Source: Epiperipatus broadwayi
Lineage: Eukaryota; Onychophora; Udeonychophora; Euonychophora; Peripatidae
Length of the DNA stretch: 64,000 nt
Reading direction: 5' to 3'
Assembly: GCA_028023455.1 (NCBI GenBank)
Contig: JAQFVV010013389.1
Span: 1-64,000 of the forward strand
Position numbers and translations under genes: made by a program. Position 1 is the stretch's first letter; every line of letters starts with the position of its first letter. Of this stretch, positions 1 through 13,300 are shown piece by piece. The notes under the pieces are model-generated. The model made no database searches, was not told the DNA's origin, and was given only the letters and a program-made list of their open reading frames with translations.

Positions 1-222
1 GTATTATCAATGGATGCCCAAAGGCTTGTGCATAAAATTCCCATCTAGTGCCTACTCATCCAATATCCCCAGACTAAGATCTAGGTGCAGTGCTCTCAGA
101 TCCAAGGTTACTCACTGATGAAAGCCACAAGCCAGAAACTAGTCTGAGGATATTGGATTAGTAGGCACTAGATGGGTATTTTATGCACAAGCCTTCTGGC
201 ATCTATTGATTACTCTAGCTTG
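1..222 (+). repeat. Foldback copy (A) of the hammerhead-like short element
   Basis: Two inverted arms, about 1-76 and about 140-222, pair over roughly 75 bp with some mismatches. The loop between them carries the conserved family core at 100-158. The left arm is an inverted copy of everything downstream of the predicted cleavage site, starting 5 nt before it. The window edge may cut the element. Same family as the copies at 6436-6560, 13732-13943 and 18453-18835. Confidence 0.75.
100..158 (+). ncRNA. Hammerhead-like ribozyme fold, copy A
   Basis: Core CTGATGA at 115-121 and GAAA at 135-138 are followed by CTAG and the cleavage triplet GTC ending at 144. Stem I is outer ATCCAA (100-105) with TTGGAT (153-158) and inner TACTCA with TGAGGA, with one A-G mismatch. 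Stem II is short (AGC with GCC, one mismatch) and closed by an A-A pair. This matches a type I hammerhead with a minimal stem III. The weakened stem II suggests this copy may be inactive. Confidence 0.5.
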
Positions 223-1544
223 CAGTGTGGCAATACATATCCTGTAGTGAGGTTTGCCTGATTTAATAATCTAATTAATTTAATGACTGCATTATATTTA
301 GTTTTGAAAAGGAAGATTGTTTAACATAATACTAACATGACAGACATTATAAAATATTTCTATAGATATTAAATATGAATTACAATAGTATGAAAATTTA
401 TATGCTATTGTATAAAATAAGTTATATAATTCAGTTAAGTTGTTATATGTAAAGTCAATTTATATTAATGTAGTCTTGAATTATTGGAAAATTATTTAAA
501 ATATGATTATTATTAACTCCACATATTTCAAATTTTAATAGTTGCAGATAATATAAGAAATAAAGATAAAGATAACCACAGGCTCAGTACTCATAAGAGT
601 AAGACTTCTCTTCCATCAATAACTAGGCCACATTATATTGCAATTTTAAAATTTATTTTTACAATTAACATATTTACATTCTTCCATTATATGTCTTTTA
701 CTTTTTAGTTAAAAATAGCTAGATATATTCTTTTGCTGACTACTAATAGATAGCTAACTGGAGGCTATGAACTTTTTTCCTGTAAATCATAAACCTTATT
801 TATGTTCTGCTAAAATTTCAGGTTTGCCTGAATGAATTTGCAGATGAATGTGATTCTGTAAATTTAAGGAATAATTAATGATATTTTTTATTGCTTTATA
901 AATTTTGTAAGACTATTTTTTTATTTTAGTTGTTAGTATGAAGAAAAGTCAACAGATAGATTATAAAGAATAATAAAAGATAAAATCTGATATTGTCTAA
1001 AAAAGACATTTATTTTTTGACATTACATTGATACAATTGCTTAGTGGCTTTACAAGTCTCTCAAAACCAGCATCTTAGAAATCTTTTCTCTCACTCTGAG
1101 CATTTCTTGATTATTTTATCTACTTTCTAATAGCGTGACAACATTTTTTATCATAAACTAGAAACATTTTTTAAAAAGTCCTTTTACCACCTCAAAAAAT
1201 GAATAATTGCATATTGCTCTTAACTACTGAAACTAATCAATTGATGTGTACATCTGTCATCTAAATCATATGAAATTGGACTATGCTGCTATTGACAGAT
1301 ATATATTTTTTTAAAAAATGAACTTTTTATTGTTATTTGCAATCTGTTCCTTGACTTTTCTTTATATTTAAAATAAAGAAAGAAAAATAATTTATTTTGT
1401 ATGTTATTTTATTGTTCATTCTTATGGAATTACTTTAAATTCTACTTGTTAAATATAATTTCTTGAATATTAATATTTTTTATTACTTTTTTGTATTTTA
1501 GGTAAATACATAGAATTATATTTATATTTTTGTGTTAATTTCAG

Positions 1545-1610
1545 CTCAATTTATATGATATTGAAAACCAATTAAAAACTGCTATTCTGAATTATTGCAC
1601 ATTTGTACAG
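1545..1610 (+). CDS. IFT172: IFT172 exon a: end of second WD40 propeller
   Basis: 22 codons, phase 0 at both ends, acceptor TTTCAG and donor GTAAAG. It reads LNLYDIEN then YCTFVQ, matching the family segment LHLYDIES that precedes the [14 protein letters not shown] strand of the propeller. It is too short to find by ORF length and was identified by homology and splice sites. A longer open frame over it (1595-1780) is in another frame and is not real. Confidence 0.9.
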
Positions 1611-4600
1611 GTAAAGTAGTCTACAATTACTTCTTACTAGTATTTGCTGTTCTTTTCCTGTTATTTTACTCATTGTTGGTCAAGGGGAATTGCTTTTTTA
1701 TTTATTTTCTCTGTATACTGTTGGTGTTTTTAATGCTTCAGTTTTTTATTTCATTGAAATTGCTGTTTTGCTTTTGCTAGAATTGTTTTTACTGTTATTT
1801 TTGTTATGCTGTTTTGTTGCTTTTTTTTTTTTTTTTTTTTGATGCTATTTTTTTTGTAACTGTCTGTCTTTTGTTTTCATTTTGTATTGCATTTTATTAT
1901 TATTACTGGGTTTTTTTTATATATTATAATTACTAATACTCATCAGTAGCATTATTTTATTTTGTAAAAGGGAAATTTCATGCACTATTTTTAAATTTTT
2001 CTGTTTTTACTTTACACTTATTACTTTACTTCTTTTTAAAAATTATTTATTTCAATGTTCTTCATTTTATTTTGTATCCATTGCAGATTTTTCATAATTG
2101 CTTGCTGCTAGTAACATTAAATAGTTTTAATTTATTTTCTGCTCTTTAACTTTCCAATTAAGTCTTTTTTTGCACATTTTTTTATTTGTCTTAAAAATAT
2201 TTGTGTTACTTACTGGTTGTCTGAAAGTTTGTGATGATAGCTTTAACTTGTAATTATATGTTGCCATTATAGTATTGGTGTTAAATATCTTTAGAAAAAC
2301 TCAAACTTTATATACATTCATGTGTTATTAATAGCACACAGATTAATATATAACATGAGTTTAGAGTAATATATTCTCATCTCTTCTTCAGGTGCTGCTG
2401 ACTTTGCAACACTGATATGGGAATGCGCTATTATTAATTCTCTTGAAACATTTGAAAAGTTTAAGTAAAGTTTGAATTTTTCTAAAAGATATTTATAAAA
2501 TAATTAATAGTAGATGATAGAAATAGTACAACATATAATTACAAATTTGTATTATTCCTTTTACTTACTATAATCTACATTTTAATTATACTTACTTATT
2601 ATAAAATCATATTTTATGCTAAGCATTTATATATGTATTTTTTAAAATTTTCATTTCATTTTCAATGACTCATAAAATAACATATTTTTTTAATTATATA
2701 TATATTCAGTGGAACCACAATAATCATTATACTTTGTTCTGCATGTCTTATGCAGTGCATAATAGTTAAGTTTTGTTTATAAGTGTATATTACTTCTCAA
2801 CATGCGCATGTATATATGACAAATTAAGATTATAATATAAAACAAAATATATATTAAAAAAATTATAGTTTTTAATAAATTGAGAGAGCACATTTACATA
2901 TATATATATCATTCCAATATCAGCCTTTCAAAAGGCGCGTGCTCAATTAGCTTGAAAGGCTGATATTGGAATGAAATATAATTGCAAGCACGGCGCTAGA
3001 TAAAATATTTGCTTATATATATATATATATTTAACTGTGAGGGTTTATTCACTCATTATTATTCATTCAAAAAATAACAATAAAAAACTTAATATACCAT
3101 AACTTTATTTTTATAAAAAGAATAAAACAGACGACAGCATCAAATTCTTGTGATAGACTCTACACTTTATGATGCAATATCATAATGTCTGCCATAAATA
3201 TTTTACCAGTTCATGTATTCTATCTATAAATTCAATGCCTTGCTAAAAAAATATCTTTCAAATAGCTGTTTCAGGAGTACAACCACTGTAGCACAAATAT
3301 ACCTTTCTCTTTTGATTATTTTTCTAAATATGATTTGTTGTTTTTTTGAACTCACTTCTGATTTCACTTCCAAAAAAATTTCTTTTTCTACAAATCAATA
3401 ATTTTTGTTTTATCACTTATTAAGGGAAGTACAAATTCTCTTAAGTTCAGTTTAGAAAAACTTTTACTAAATGAGAAAATAAAGTGAAGAAAAAACGATT
3501 GAGCATTCAGTGTTTTAAACACACAAAAAAATAGTTAATAAACAAATTCATGTTAGAATTAGTGGGAGACTTGCAAGATGACAATCGTTTGTGATACATA
3601 TTCATAAATTTTTCTAAATTTATGGATTTTATGGTTTTTATTTTCTGTTTATTTATGGTTTTTGTTTGTTTATTTATATTTTTTAATTATGATAATTGAA
3701 GCAATGTATTTTGATCTGATATTTATCACACCATCTTTGCATATATTTTTATTATCTATAATTTTTTTTCCACACTCATCGTTCCCTTTTGGTTAATTTT
3801 CTTATTTTTATCTTTATTCCAAGTTTTATTAATTTTTTTTTGTAATTTTATTAACTTTATTCTTATTATCTTATATGATTGATCAATTGTGTCATCAGAA
3901 AAATATCAGTGACCTTTACTTTTTCCAAAACAGTTTCTTTTCACCTTACTGTAGTTATTTATTGTATGCCTGAATAATCCACACTAGAGCACTATAATAT
4001 CTTCATCCTTAGTCTAATTTCTGGCTTTTGCCTTCATGCATAAATGCATTCATACATAAATGGCAGCCAATCTTTTACATTTTTCATGCTAATAATTTGG
4101 ATTTTAAAAAAAATCTAAGATTGTGAATCTGAGCCTATCAGCTTACACATGACATAGATTTGATACTAGCCAGTTTCTATATTTTAAGGATCTGAGTTTT
4201 AAGACAATTGTAGACTTCTTCCTCAAATTTAATATCCACCTTATAGAAATGTCTTCGTAATCACATCATAGTTGCTTTTTTAATTAGAACTTCTTTTTTT
4301 TTTCATATTTTTATTCAAGTGGGTGCCTGTAAGTGATGTTGTAGTTGCTCAGAATCGTAACAATCTTTGTGTATGGTATAATATCGATGTACCTGAAAGA
4401 GTAACAATGTTTCCACTGAAGGTAATTGTGCAAATTTTATTATTATAGTATCGTTATGAATTTGTAAATCTTTTTTTTTTTTCATCTTAATTTCAGGGTG
4501 ACATTGTGGATTTGGAACGTGGTAATGGTAAAACTGAAGTAATTGTTAATGAAGGCCTTACCACAATATCATACACACTGGATGAAGGACTTATTGAATT

Positions 4601-7359
4601 TGGAACTGCTATTGATGATGGAGATTTTGGAAGGTAATTTGTTAACTTGCTATTTTGAAAAATTATTTTCAGTACTGCATTTTTAATGTATTTTTGTTTT
4701 TTGAAGAGCTGTAGCATTTTTAGAAACTTTAGAAATGTCATCGGAAACTGAAGCAATGTGGAAAACTTTAGCTAAATTAGCTCTTGAAGCTAAACAGTTA
4801 TACATAGCTGAAAGGTAGTCATCATAATAGTTTTAATTCTTGTTTTAAATTAGATGGAAATATTTAACAAATTAATAAGATTGTTTATATTTATTATTTT
4901 AAATTAATTAAAAATTATATCAAAATAATGTAAACTATTTTCTTTTAATCTGTACATTATGGAATGAATTTCATAAATAATTTATATAGTCATATTCATA
5001 TAAATAAATAAAAAAGTTTTAACATTAAATAATACCAGAAAATATAATATGGAAGCATTTTCAATTAATGGAACATATGTGGTAGTAGTTGAAAGCACTT
5101 CTGCATTGATAATGATTGTGTATAATAATTGAAAATGCTTCTGCAATTTATTTATTATTCAATGTTAAAATCTAAGTTACTGTGTTTCTATTATTTATTT
5201 GCTACATATATTAGTTGTAGTTCATATTGATTTTGTATGCATATATATGTAGATGTTATGCAGCTCTCGGAGATGTGTCTAAAGCTCGTTATCTTCAAGA
5301 AACTAATAAACTTGCTCAAGAAGCAGAAAAAACTATGGTAATTTAGTGGGATTTTTAAAAAAAAATGTTAATGCTGTTTGGTTGTTCATATCATGTTTAA
5401 GTAAGGTAATCTATAAGCAATAATTCACTTTCTTTAAATTTAAAAAATAATTATTATTATAAAGTGTTTAAGAAATAGATCAAGAGAAGAAAGTCATGTT
5501 ACTATCAATGAGTGCATTTTAAGTGCGCTCTACTGGCTTGTATTTAAATAAAATATAAGAAGTAGTTCTATAATGTATTTATTACATAATTAGGTACAAT
5601 ATATATATATATATGTGTGTGTGTGGGTGTGTGTGCGTGTGTATTGCATGCAGTATTTAAAATTAAAATGCTCAAATCTATCTAACCTTAATTTTAACAA
5701 TTTATTTATTACCATTAGGATTATAGAGTCAGTCACAATTATTTTTAATTAAATAACAAACTGCAATCCAGCTCTTATATTAATTATATATATGGAAATT
5801 AATATTTTGCTAGTTTATATTTTTATTATTTATAGATTACTAAAAGATCTTAACATTTTTTACTGTAAATTAAATTAGTTATCTGACACTCATGACATTT
5901 AATAAATAAAAAAAAATCAAATAATTAAAATAAGAATCTAAATTATATTTATATTAAAATAATTATTTAAAAGAAGTTTTCAAAGGGTTTATTACCTCCC
6001 CCCCCCCTTTTTTTTTTAAAAGGGCGATATAGGTAAATAGGTAGATATAAATATTATGTATGTATATATGTGTGTGTGTGTGTGTAGTTAGTAATTGTAA
6101 AACCATAATAATAATTAAGTCATATTTTCGTAAATGTTGATATTTGCATTTTGTCCCCTTTCTCTGATTTAAGGTTTTTTAGAGACATTTTATAAAAACT
6201 TAATATCTATTTGACTGGATCCACTTATGGCGAATAGTAATTCTTAATAGAGCATGTTGAGTCCAAGTTTTGTAAGTTAAGTTTATATAAAAAGATCAAA
6301 CATAATATCCAGTGTAAATTAGAAAGATTTTGCTGTTAATTATTTTAGCCTCAATTATTTGAATAGTCTGGTTCTTTATAACCAGTAACAAAGAGCAAAC
6401 TGTATTCATTCTACTCCACTGCTGCCTTCTATTACAAGCTTGGATAATCAGTAGGTTTTATATGGAAGTGTTTATTAAATCTATATCCGTTGTTATCCTA
6501 TCCATATTTTCAGACTAATTTCTGACTTATGGTCTTCATCAGTGAAGCTTGGATCTGGATATTTTTGATGCTACCATTCTGCAGCCATTTTTTACTCTTG
6601 TTTTACTATCATTATTTGGGGAAGGGGGAGAGTATTAAACCAGTAATCAATTAGATATTTATTATGTGTAATTTATTTTTATGCTATCTTACTTACCTTC
6701 ATTATTTTTCTAATTTTTCTGTTTAGTTGAGGTTGCTTCATATTTTGTTCTCTCTATTTATAAATTATCAGATAGTTATTATTGTTCATATGCTTGCAAA
6801 TAAATTTGTACTAAGATATTTTCTTATTTCACATGTTTTTATTTCTAGGAATTTATTGCATTTAATATAAAAATAATACTATAAATCTATAAATCAGTTT
6901 AAATGCAAATTAAGTTAGTGCTAATCTAAATATAAAAATTATGAAGATTAGAAATATATGTATTTATACCTATAATTTGTTCATTTGTAGCTCATTTTTT
7001 ATGTTAATTTATGAGAATGTTGTGAATTTTAATAACACCAACAGAAATTTTGAACAAGATATTAAGGAATTAGTAGTTAGCAAAAACTCCAAGGGTTGCG
7101 GATTCAGTAGCAATTTGTAAGGAATTAAAAAATAAAAACTAACTGCAAAGCTGTCTTAAAGTATGAATTTGTATAATTAAAAAACTTATACCATAGTGTA
7201 CCGGACCATACTCCCTGGGGATTTCTTTCCTAATTTTGCCCTGGGATGGAGGGACCAAGTTAAAAGGGAAAAAATGGGTATTTGCCGGTGCGGGAGGGAA
7301 AGGGGGGGGGGGAAGGGGGGGAGGGGGGGGGGGGGGGAAAAAAAAAAGGGGAGGGGGAG

Positions 7360-7390
<31 letters not shown>

Positions 7391-10300
7391 GAATAGAATT
7401 AACAAATAAGAATAATATCTCAACTTTATAATTTGTAAATATTTTAGCACTTAAGTAAAGATTTTAATAATTACAATTAAATTTAAAAAGTACCAGTTGA
7501 TTTCATCTAACCATATTATTTCTCAAGTCAATGATTGTTTGGAGTTTTATGGATGATAATCACTTTTGATATAATATGCATTGTATTTTTTGATTATCTC
7601 CTATTCATTTAAATCTAAATTTATTATAACTCTCATCCTTGATCTCTTAAATTATCATTGTTATCATTTTTATGAATTATTGTAAAATAGAAGTATCTCT
7701 GACTTAAATCCAGTTTATCCAATCCATGGCTTCTTCATCTTACTTAAGCAAATTTCCTTATTTTATCTATTCATCTTAACCTGTGATTTTTTTCAAGTTC
7801 TTTTACTTTTACAGTGATTTGGGAGCTAGTTCAAAATTTAATTTTCCCATTATATTTATCCCGACATGTCAAGCAAGTTTTCATTTTAGCTTCTTAATTC
7901 TATTAATGATATAATTGATACCTTTTTGTTTTCTTCATTTGTTTAACTTTCTGTATATTTTTTTTAGTCCCAGAATGCATCTTTTTATACTTCATAGCAT
8001 TGTCTATAATTAATGTATTTTATCTTTTATTGTTAAAGTCTTTCATTTATATTACATGGTTTTTTCATGAGATGTTGGTATTAACTTTTCTATTCAAAGA
8101 ATAGATGACATAGAAACTGATCTGGTGTTATATCTATATAACTAAGTTAACTGGATTCAAACCCTTAGGGTTTTATGAATTTCAGATTATTATCTTGAAT
8201 AATATAAGGAGTATAATATAAAATAGCTGCTAAATTCAGAAGTTCATTAATTCCAATTTTGAATTTTAATATTGACTGGCAAAAACAAAAACTAGTCTGG
8301 GGATGAGATTATTATAGCACTATATTCTAGAATAGGATAAAGAGAACAGCTCTTTATATATATGAATATGATCTGATAAAAAACATACATATTAAAAATG
8401 CTTTCTTTTTCAGGCTTAAGTGCCATATATTCTTTTAATATGGTTATTTCTCTTCAAAATACTCTATCGATGGTGTTTTTATCTCTGCATTATTAATCTG
8501 ATCAAATTATTTATACTTGTTAACTTAATACAATTTAATGTATTTTCCATAAGTAGTTTGTGCCTTTGTCATTTTTTTGTCCAGCTTGCTACTTTTTTAC
8601 TGTTCAGAATTTCCAATTTCAGCATGTAAATGGAGTTTATTTCCATCTCCATGCTGTTTGGTTCTTCTTTATCTGGGATATGGAACGGTGCATCAGCATA
8701 TGAAATTTCTTTGGCCTTTTTATATTCCAGTTTGTAATCATAAGATGACAAAATGTTTCTTCAGTGCATCATGCATGGGCTTAAATGCTCGGGTACTGAT
8801 TTGTCATGTCCCAGAATCTCTAGCAATAGTTTGTGGTCAGTTATTATTTGAACCAGTCTGCTAAAAATATATTGATGAAATTTTTTCAGAGCGAAGATAA
8901 TAACTAAATCTTCTTTATTGATTTGACTGTAATTTCTCTGCTTTTGAAAGCTTATGTGATGCGTATGCAATGGGACATTCTCTTTTATAATATGGGTAAG
9001 GAGAATCATCCCCACTCAGATGCATTCATGGTTAAACATAGTTCCTAGTTACTATTGAAGTGTATTAACAATTTGTCAGGTGATAATAGGTCTTTAGTTT
9101 TGTTAAATGCTTCATCGTGAATTTTCAATCATTGACATTTTTGATCTTTTCTCAATAAGTCATATGATGGTTTTGCTATGTGCGCTTTATTCGCTAAAAA
9201 GGCTCAAAAAAGTTTATCAATCCTAAATACACCTGCACTTGTTTAATGTTTTTAGGTTTCGTCACGTTTTTCACTGCTCTAACTTTCTCGAGTGCTGGTT
9301 TCTTCCCACTACCGAAAATTATGTGGCTGAGAAAAACCAATTGTTTTGCATGTCATATGTTTTTGTGGGCATTTAATTTTACTGCCATTTTATTTAATTT
9401 TTCACATACAGTAAACAACCCTTTGCATAGCATCTCTTCTGAATTAGCTGTGCTGAGTATGTCATTGAAATAGGGGATAATCCCCTCCGGGCCCTGAAGC
9501 ATTGGGTCAATTTTCACTTGAAAAATGTTAGGGCTATTGATATGCCAAATAGTAAACTATTACACTTAAATAATCCCATTGGCGTTGTCATAGTTAATAT
9601 TTCCGCTAATTAGTCAATCACCTGTATCTAGTGAAATGCAGAATTTAAGTCCAACTTTGCAAAATGTGAAGACTGCCTAGTACTTCCCTCACATTAGGGA
9701 TGGGTATGCACCCTTCAGATATTTATTTAGTTACTCTATAATCACATAGTCTAACTTCGCCATTTAGCTTGGTTAGCACTACTAAAAAACATATTCCAAT
9801 CTGATGTTTCAATTGGCATTAATACGCCCTTAGCAACCAGTGATTTTAGTTTTCCACCACTTTCTCTTTTTGTGCAAATGGGATTTTCCAAGATTTACAC
9901 ATGACCTGTAGTGCATTTACCAGCAATTCAATCTCAACCAGGCTTGTATTAGTTAATCCCAATTCTTCATTAAACAAATCAGGGTATTTGTATGCCATTT
10001 CTTGTTCCAAGTGATTTTCTCAATAATATGAATTTAAATACCTAGTTTATGAAGCCATTTCCTGCCAACTATGGGACTGATCTTCCCTTTAATTATGTAT
10101 AGGGATAGATTAACTTTTTTTTTGCAGTGGTTAATTGGCACTGTCACACAGTCTATTAATCGAAGTGCTTTTCCGTTTACACCATGCACTCTAATGTTTG
10201 TTTTTTCTATTTGACTTTTGGCATTAGTCGATGACAGTGCCAGCCAATCAGTGAGTGACATCAGAGAGATACTGACCCACTATCAATTTCCATCGACAGT

Positions 10301-13300
10301 TCTTTGCTGCAAAATCTCAGCTTCATCATAAACTGATTTAGACCTTGGAGTGCCCATGTTTTTAATCATATAATAACCTCCCCTATTTTCTTACATAGGT
10401 AATTTACTTTTGCCTTTGCAGTTACCTTCCTGGTTGCAAATACGAGCTAAGTGCCCCTTTTTTCCACATTTAAAGCATGACTCTTTAAATCACCTATATT
10501 CTTTTGATATGTGACCTCTTTTACCACAACAAAAACATATTACTCTAACATTCTCATTTTTTTCAGCTTTCAGCGGCTTGGACTTTTCCTGTTCTGTCTT
10601 AAACACACTTGTTCTAGTCTTTTTATCCCTGTTAGTGCTAGAATCCTGAACCTGTTTAAGTTAACTTATATGCTATGCCTTTCTTAATGGCCATCTAATA
10701 CATAATCTCAGGTTCCATGAGAAATTCTTGTCTGAGTCTATCATCAGACATTTCCCATATTAACCGGTCCATGAGTATTTCGACCACAAACTCATTATAC
10801 CTACAACGTTTGGTCAATACTCTAAGAGCTGTGTTACACTCTTTAATTTTTTCACTCTCCAGCTGCTGCCTTTGTTGTAAGGTTAAGCGAGCTATGTGCC
10901 ATCATGGATGAATGCTAAAATGATTGCCTAATTTCTCAATAAGATTCTCATACTTTATTTCCTCTGTAATAGGCAAGTCAAATAATCCATTTACAACTTC
11001 TATCACTTTAATATCAGCGAAACACATAAGTGCAGCTACTTTCCTTTTGTTATCTTTAATACTGTTCAATATAAAGAAATTTTATAGCTGCATAATATAT
11101 AATGGCCATTCAGACGCATAGCTGGCCTCGAATTCAGATATGCAATTCTGCCCAAAAGTACTTATGACTGATTAACTGAACAATTAGCCTTACTACTAAT
11201 TTTAATGACTATAATTCTGGACTTTTCTCCTAAGTTTGAAAACCTGACTGCCAGAAGCTTACTAATGGCTTAAACTCTTTCTTATTTCCCTAAGTTTGAA
11301 CAACAGTAACAGTCAATAATTTGGCTTTTTAAAGCATATTCACTATTCACAGATTCAATGCGACTGCGCCAATAATTTGCTGTGTCCTCAATTATGACTG
11401 GATGACCCAGCAAACAAATGTATAATAATAGCACATATATATTTAGCAATAACAATTTATTAATAATTTTAAAATGTTACTATTCAGATTTTTTAACATA
11501 AATATAAAGTCTGCATTTGAGTGAGCTTAATTCACAAGTTAGCTAATGAATAATAAATAACGCTTATATAGTTAAGATAAACTATTTTACCTTCACTAAT
11601 GTCTATAGTCTTTATAACACAACCCTCGAAGAGCCTCTTGAGGTGTTCAAAATAATAATAAGACCGAGACGGTCTGCTAAAAATACTAGTTGGCTTAGTG
11701 ACCTACAGGAACTGAGATCCTGGGAATGAAAGTCCACTGATAATCTTCACTGCCCTACGACATGAGGATACAGAGACAGAAGCAGTATCACAGGAAAAAG
11801 CTCAAGTCCTTTTTCTCTAGCTTTTTATATCGATCTCTTCTTTTGTTTTTCTTATCTTTTCTGGAATAATTTGACTTTTGCCTTAATCAGTTCACTTAAT
11901 TAATTTAAGTATTATTTAAAGTTTGATATCGTAATGAAATTCATCTTAGCTATTAATTACACATACAATTAATTAGTCTTAGGAATTCATTTCCACATAA
12001 GGTAATTCATAAGTCTATTCAATTAATTAATATACACATGTAATTAAAAGCTTTTATTTTTTAAACTTTTGTTTAATTAAACATTTCTTTTCAACGATTT
12101 ATTTGGCAGCATTTTTAAGTTTAAAATATTATTTAATATTTTGCATTCCACATTATATTTTGATGTTTTTGATTAAAAAAAAGAAATCTGATACAATCCA
12201 AGAATGGCCAACCTGTAATACAGTGCAGGATTAATTTTGGCACATTAAACACTTAATTATAAAAATAAATAAAAAGTTTATAACATAAATTTAAATTCAG
12301 TGAATTAAATTAAAAAAATTTGCTCCAAGTTCGTTCTATAAGTAGTTTTACACTTGTCTAATTTTGAAGACTAATTCAGAATGAATCTGTAATTATTTTT
12401 AACTTTCGTTTTGTAATTGGTCATTCTTTGTAAAGCTTGCAGTTTTATTCCTTAGAAAAATTTATTTCATTATTGAAATTTATAAAAAAGCAAAATGAGG
12501 TTATATCTGACTGATTCAAATTTGGAAAATGTTCCACTTAATTTTAAATGTTAAGTCTGATGAAAGCAAAATAAACTTGGAAATATTAAATTAAGCAGTA
12601 TTTAAACTTTAATTTTTTTCTGTAGTTCATTATTATATTTATATAAAAAAGTTAAATATTATTTATCTGTAATTTATACAAAAATTCAGTAGTAGTTCCA
12701 AGTTATATGGCACATGAACTCAGCATGAAACATTGATGACTAAAATATAAGCCACTCCTAATACAATCTAAATATTCAAAAAGGCAATTTATTTAAATTT
12801 CAAATAAACAATTGATTTTATATAAATGGAAGAGAGGGGATATCAATCTCTTAATAATAAAAAATTATTGACAATCAAAAGAAAATAAAAATACAGTCAT
12901 AACTTGACTGTCTGTGCATGTTTATAATTAAATTGTAAGTAAAGTTTATCAAGTTTTTATAAATCACATATAATCAGTAAATGTAGAATTGTCACTCTTG
13001 GTTACTGTTCACTCTAGAAAAATTAATATGCAATCTGATTATCATCGAATGATAATAAAAGATAATATATGCAAATGAGCTCAGATTATGCAGGAAGGAC
13101 TGATATAAAAATCTTCAGTGTTCTTTTCAAAAATATGGGCCATTATATTAGCTATATATGTAGTTATCAGCAGTATTTGCTGAATAGTAAATGTTCATTA
13201 TGGAATCATTGTGTGTACAAGTTATGCAGACTATATTTAATTGTGAAAAAGTTAATTTATCCATCTACAGATTATAATGGACTTTAGCAATTATAAAATA

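Larger units (their letters stand above)
1..1544 (+). other. End of upstream IFT172 intron
   Basis: Intron sequence before the first visible exon. It holds the foldback repeat at 1-222; from there to the acceptor at 1541-1544 (TTTCAG) I see only AT-rich sequence without an exon. The preceding propeller exons must lie outside the window. Confidence 0.7.
1611..4319 (+). other. IFT172 intron, 2.7 kb
   Basis: AT-rich intron. It holds a short peptide-like patch at 2392-2465, preceded by TCTTCAG and followed by GTAAAG, that I reject as an exon; a perfect 21-bp palindrome at 2910-2973; and a degraded fragment of the hammerhead-like family at about 3966-4045. Nothing else was recognised. Confidence 0.7.
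8430..11870 (-). mobile_element. Ty3/gypsy retrotransposon remnant, 3' truncated
   Basis: Read on the minus strand, the order is LTR-like sequence (about 11870-11375), a primer-binding-site candidate, gag, protease, reverse transcriptase, RNase H, then loss of similarity near 8430 with no integrase or 3' LTR. The frames are broken by many stops and shifts. The proteins resemble the K02A2.6-like gypsy group. A dead copy, older than the splice-intact host gene around it. Outer limits are approximate because no matching LTR pair or target duplication was found. Confidence 0.8.

Noticed and set aside
1595-1780. Open frame at the first visible exon
   Set aside because: It is out of frame with the real exon 1545-1610 and runs into the intron.
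2391-2465. Exon-like patch with TCTTCAG before and GTAAAG after, frame [13 protein letters not shown]
   Set aside because: IFT172 exons at 1610 and 4320 join directly in phase and match the family without a gap; inserting this patch would add residues not known in the protein.
7139-7450. Long proline- and phenylalanine-rich frame on the minus strand and Gly/Lys frame on +
   Set aside because: Both are translations of the homopolymer purine tract, not genes.
12556-12590. CTGATGAAAGC followed by AAAATAAAC, resembling the hammerhead core
   Set aside because: No GAAA, no stem III/GTC and no stem I partner; chance similarity.
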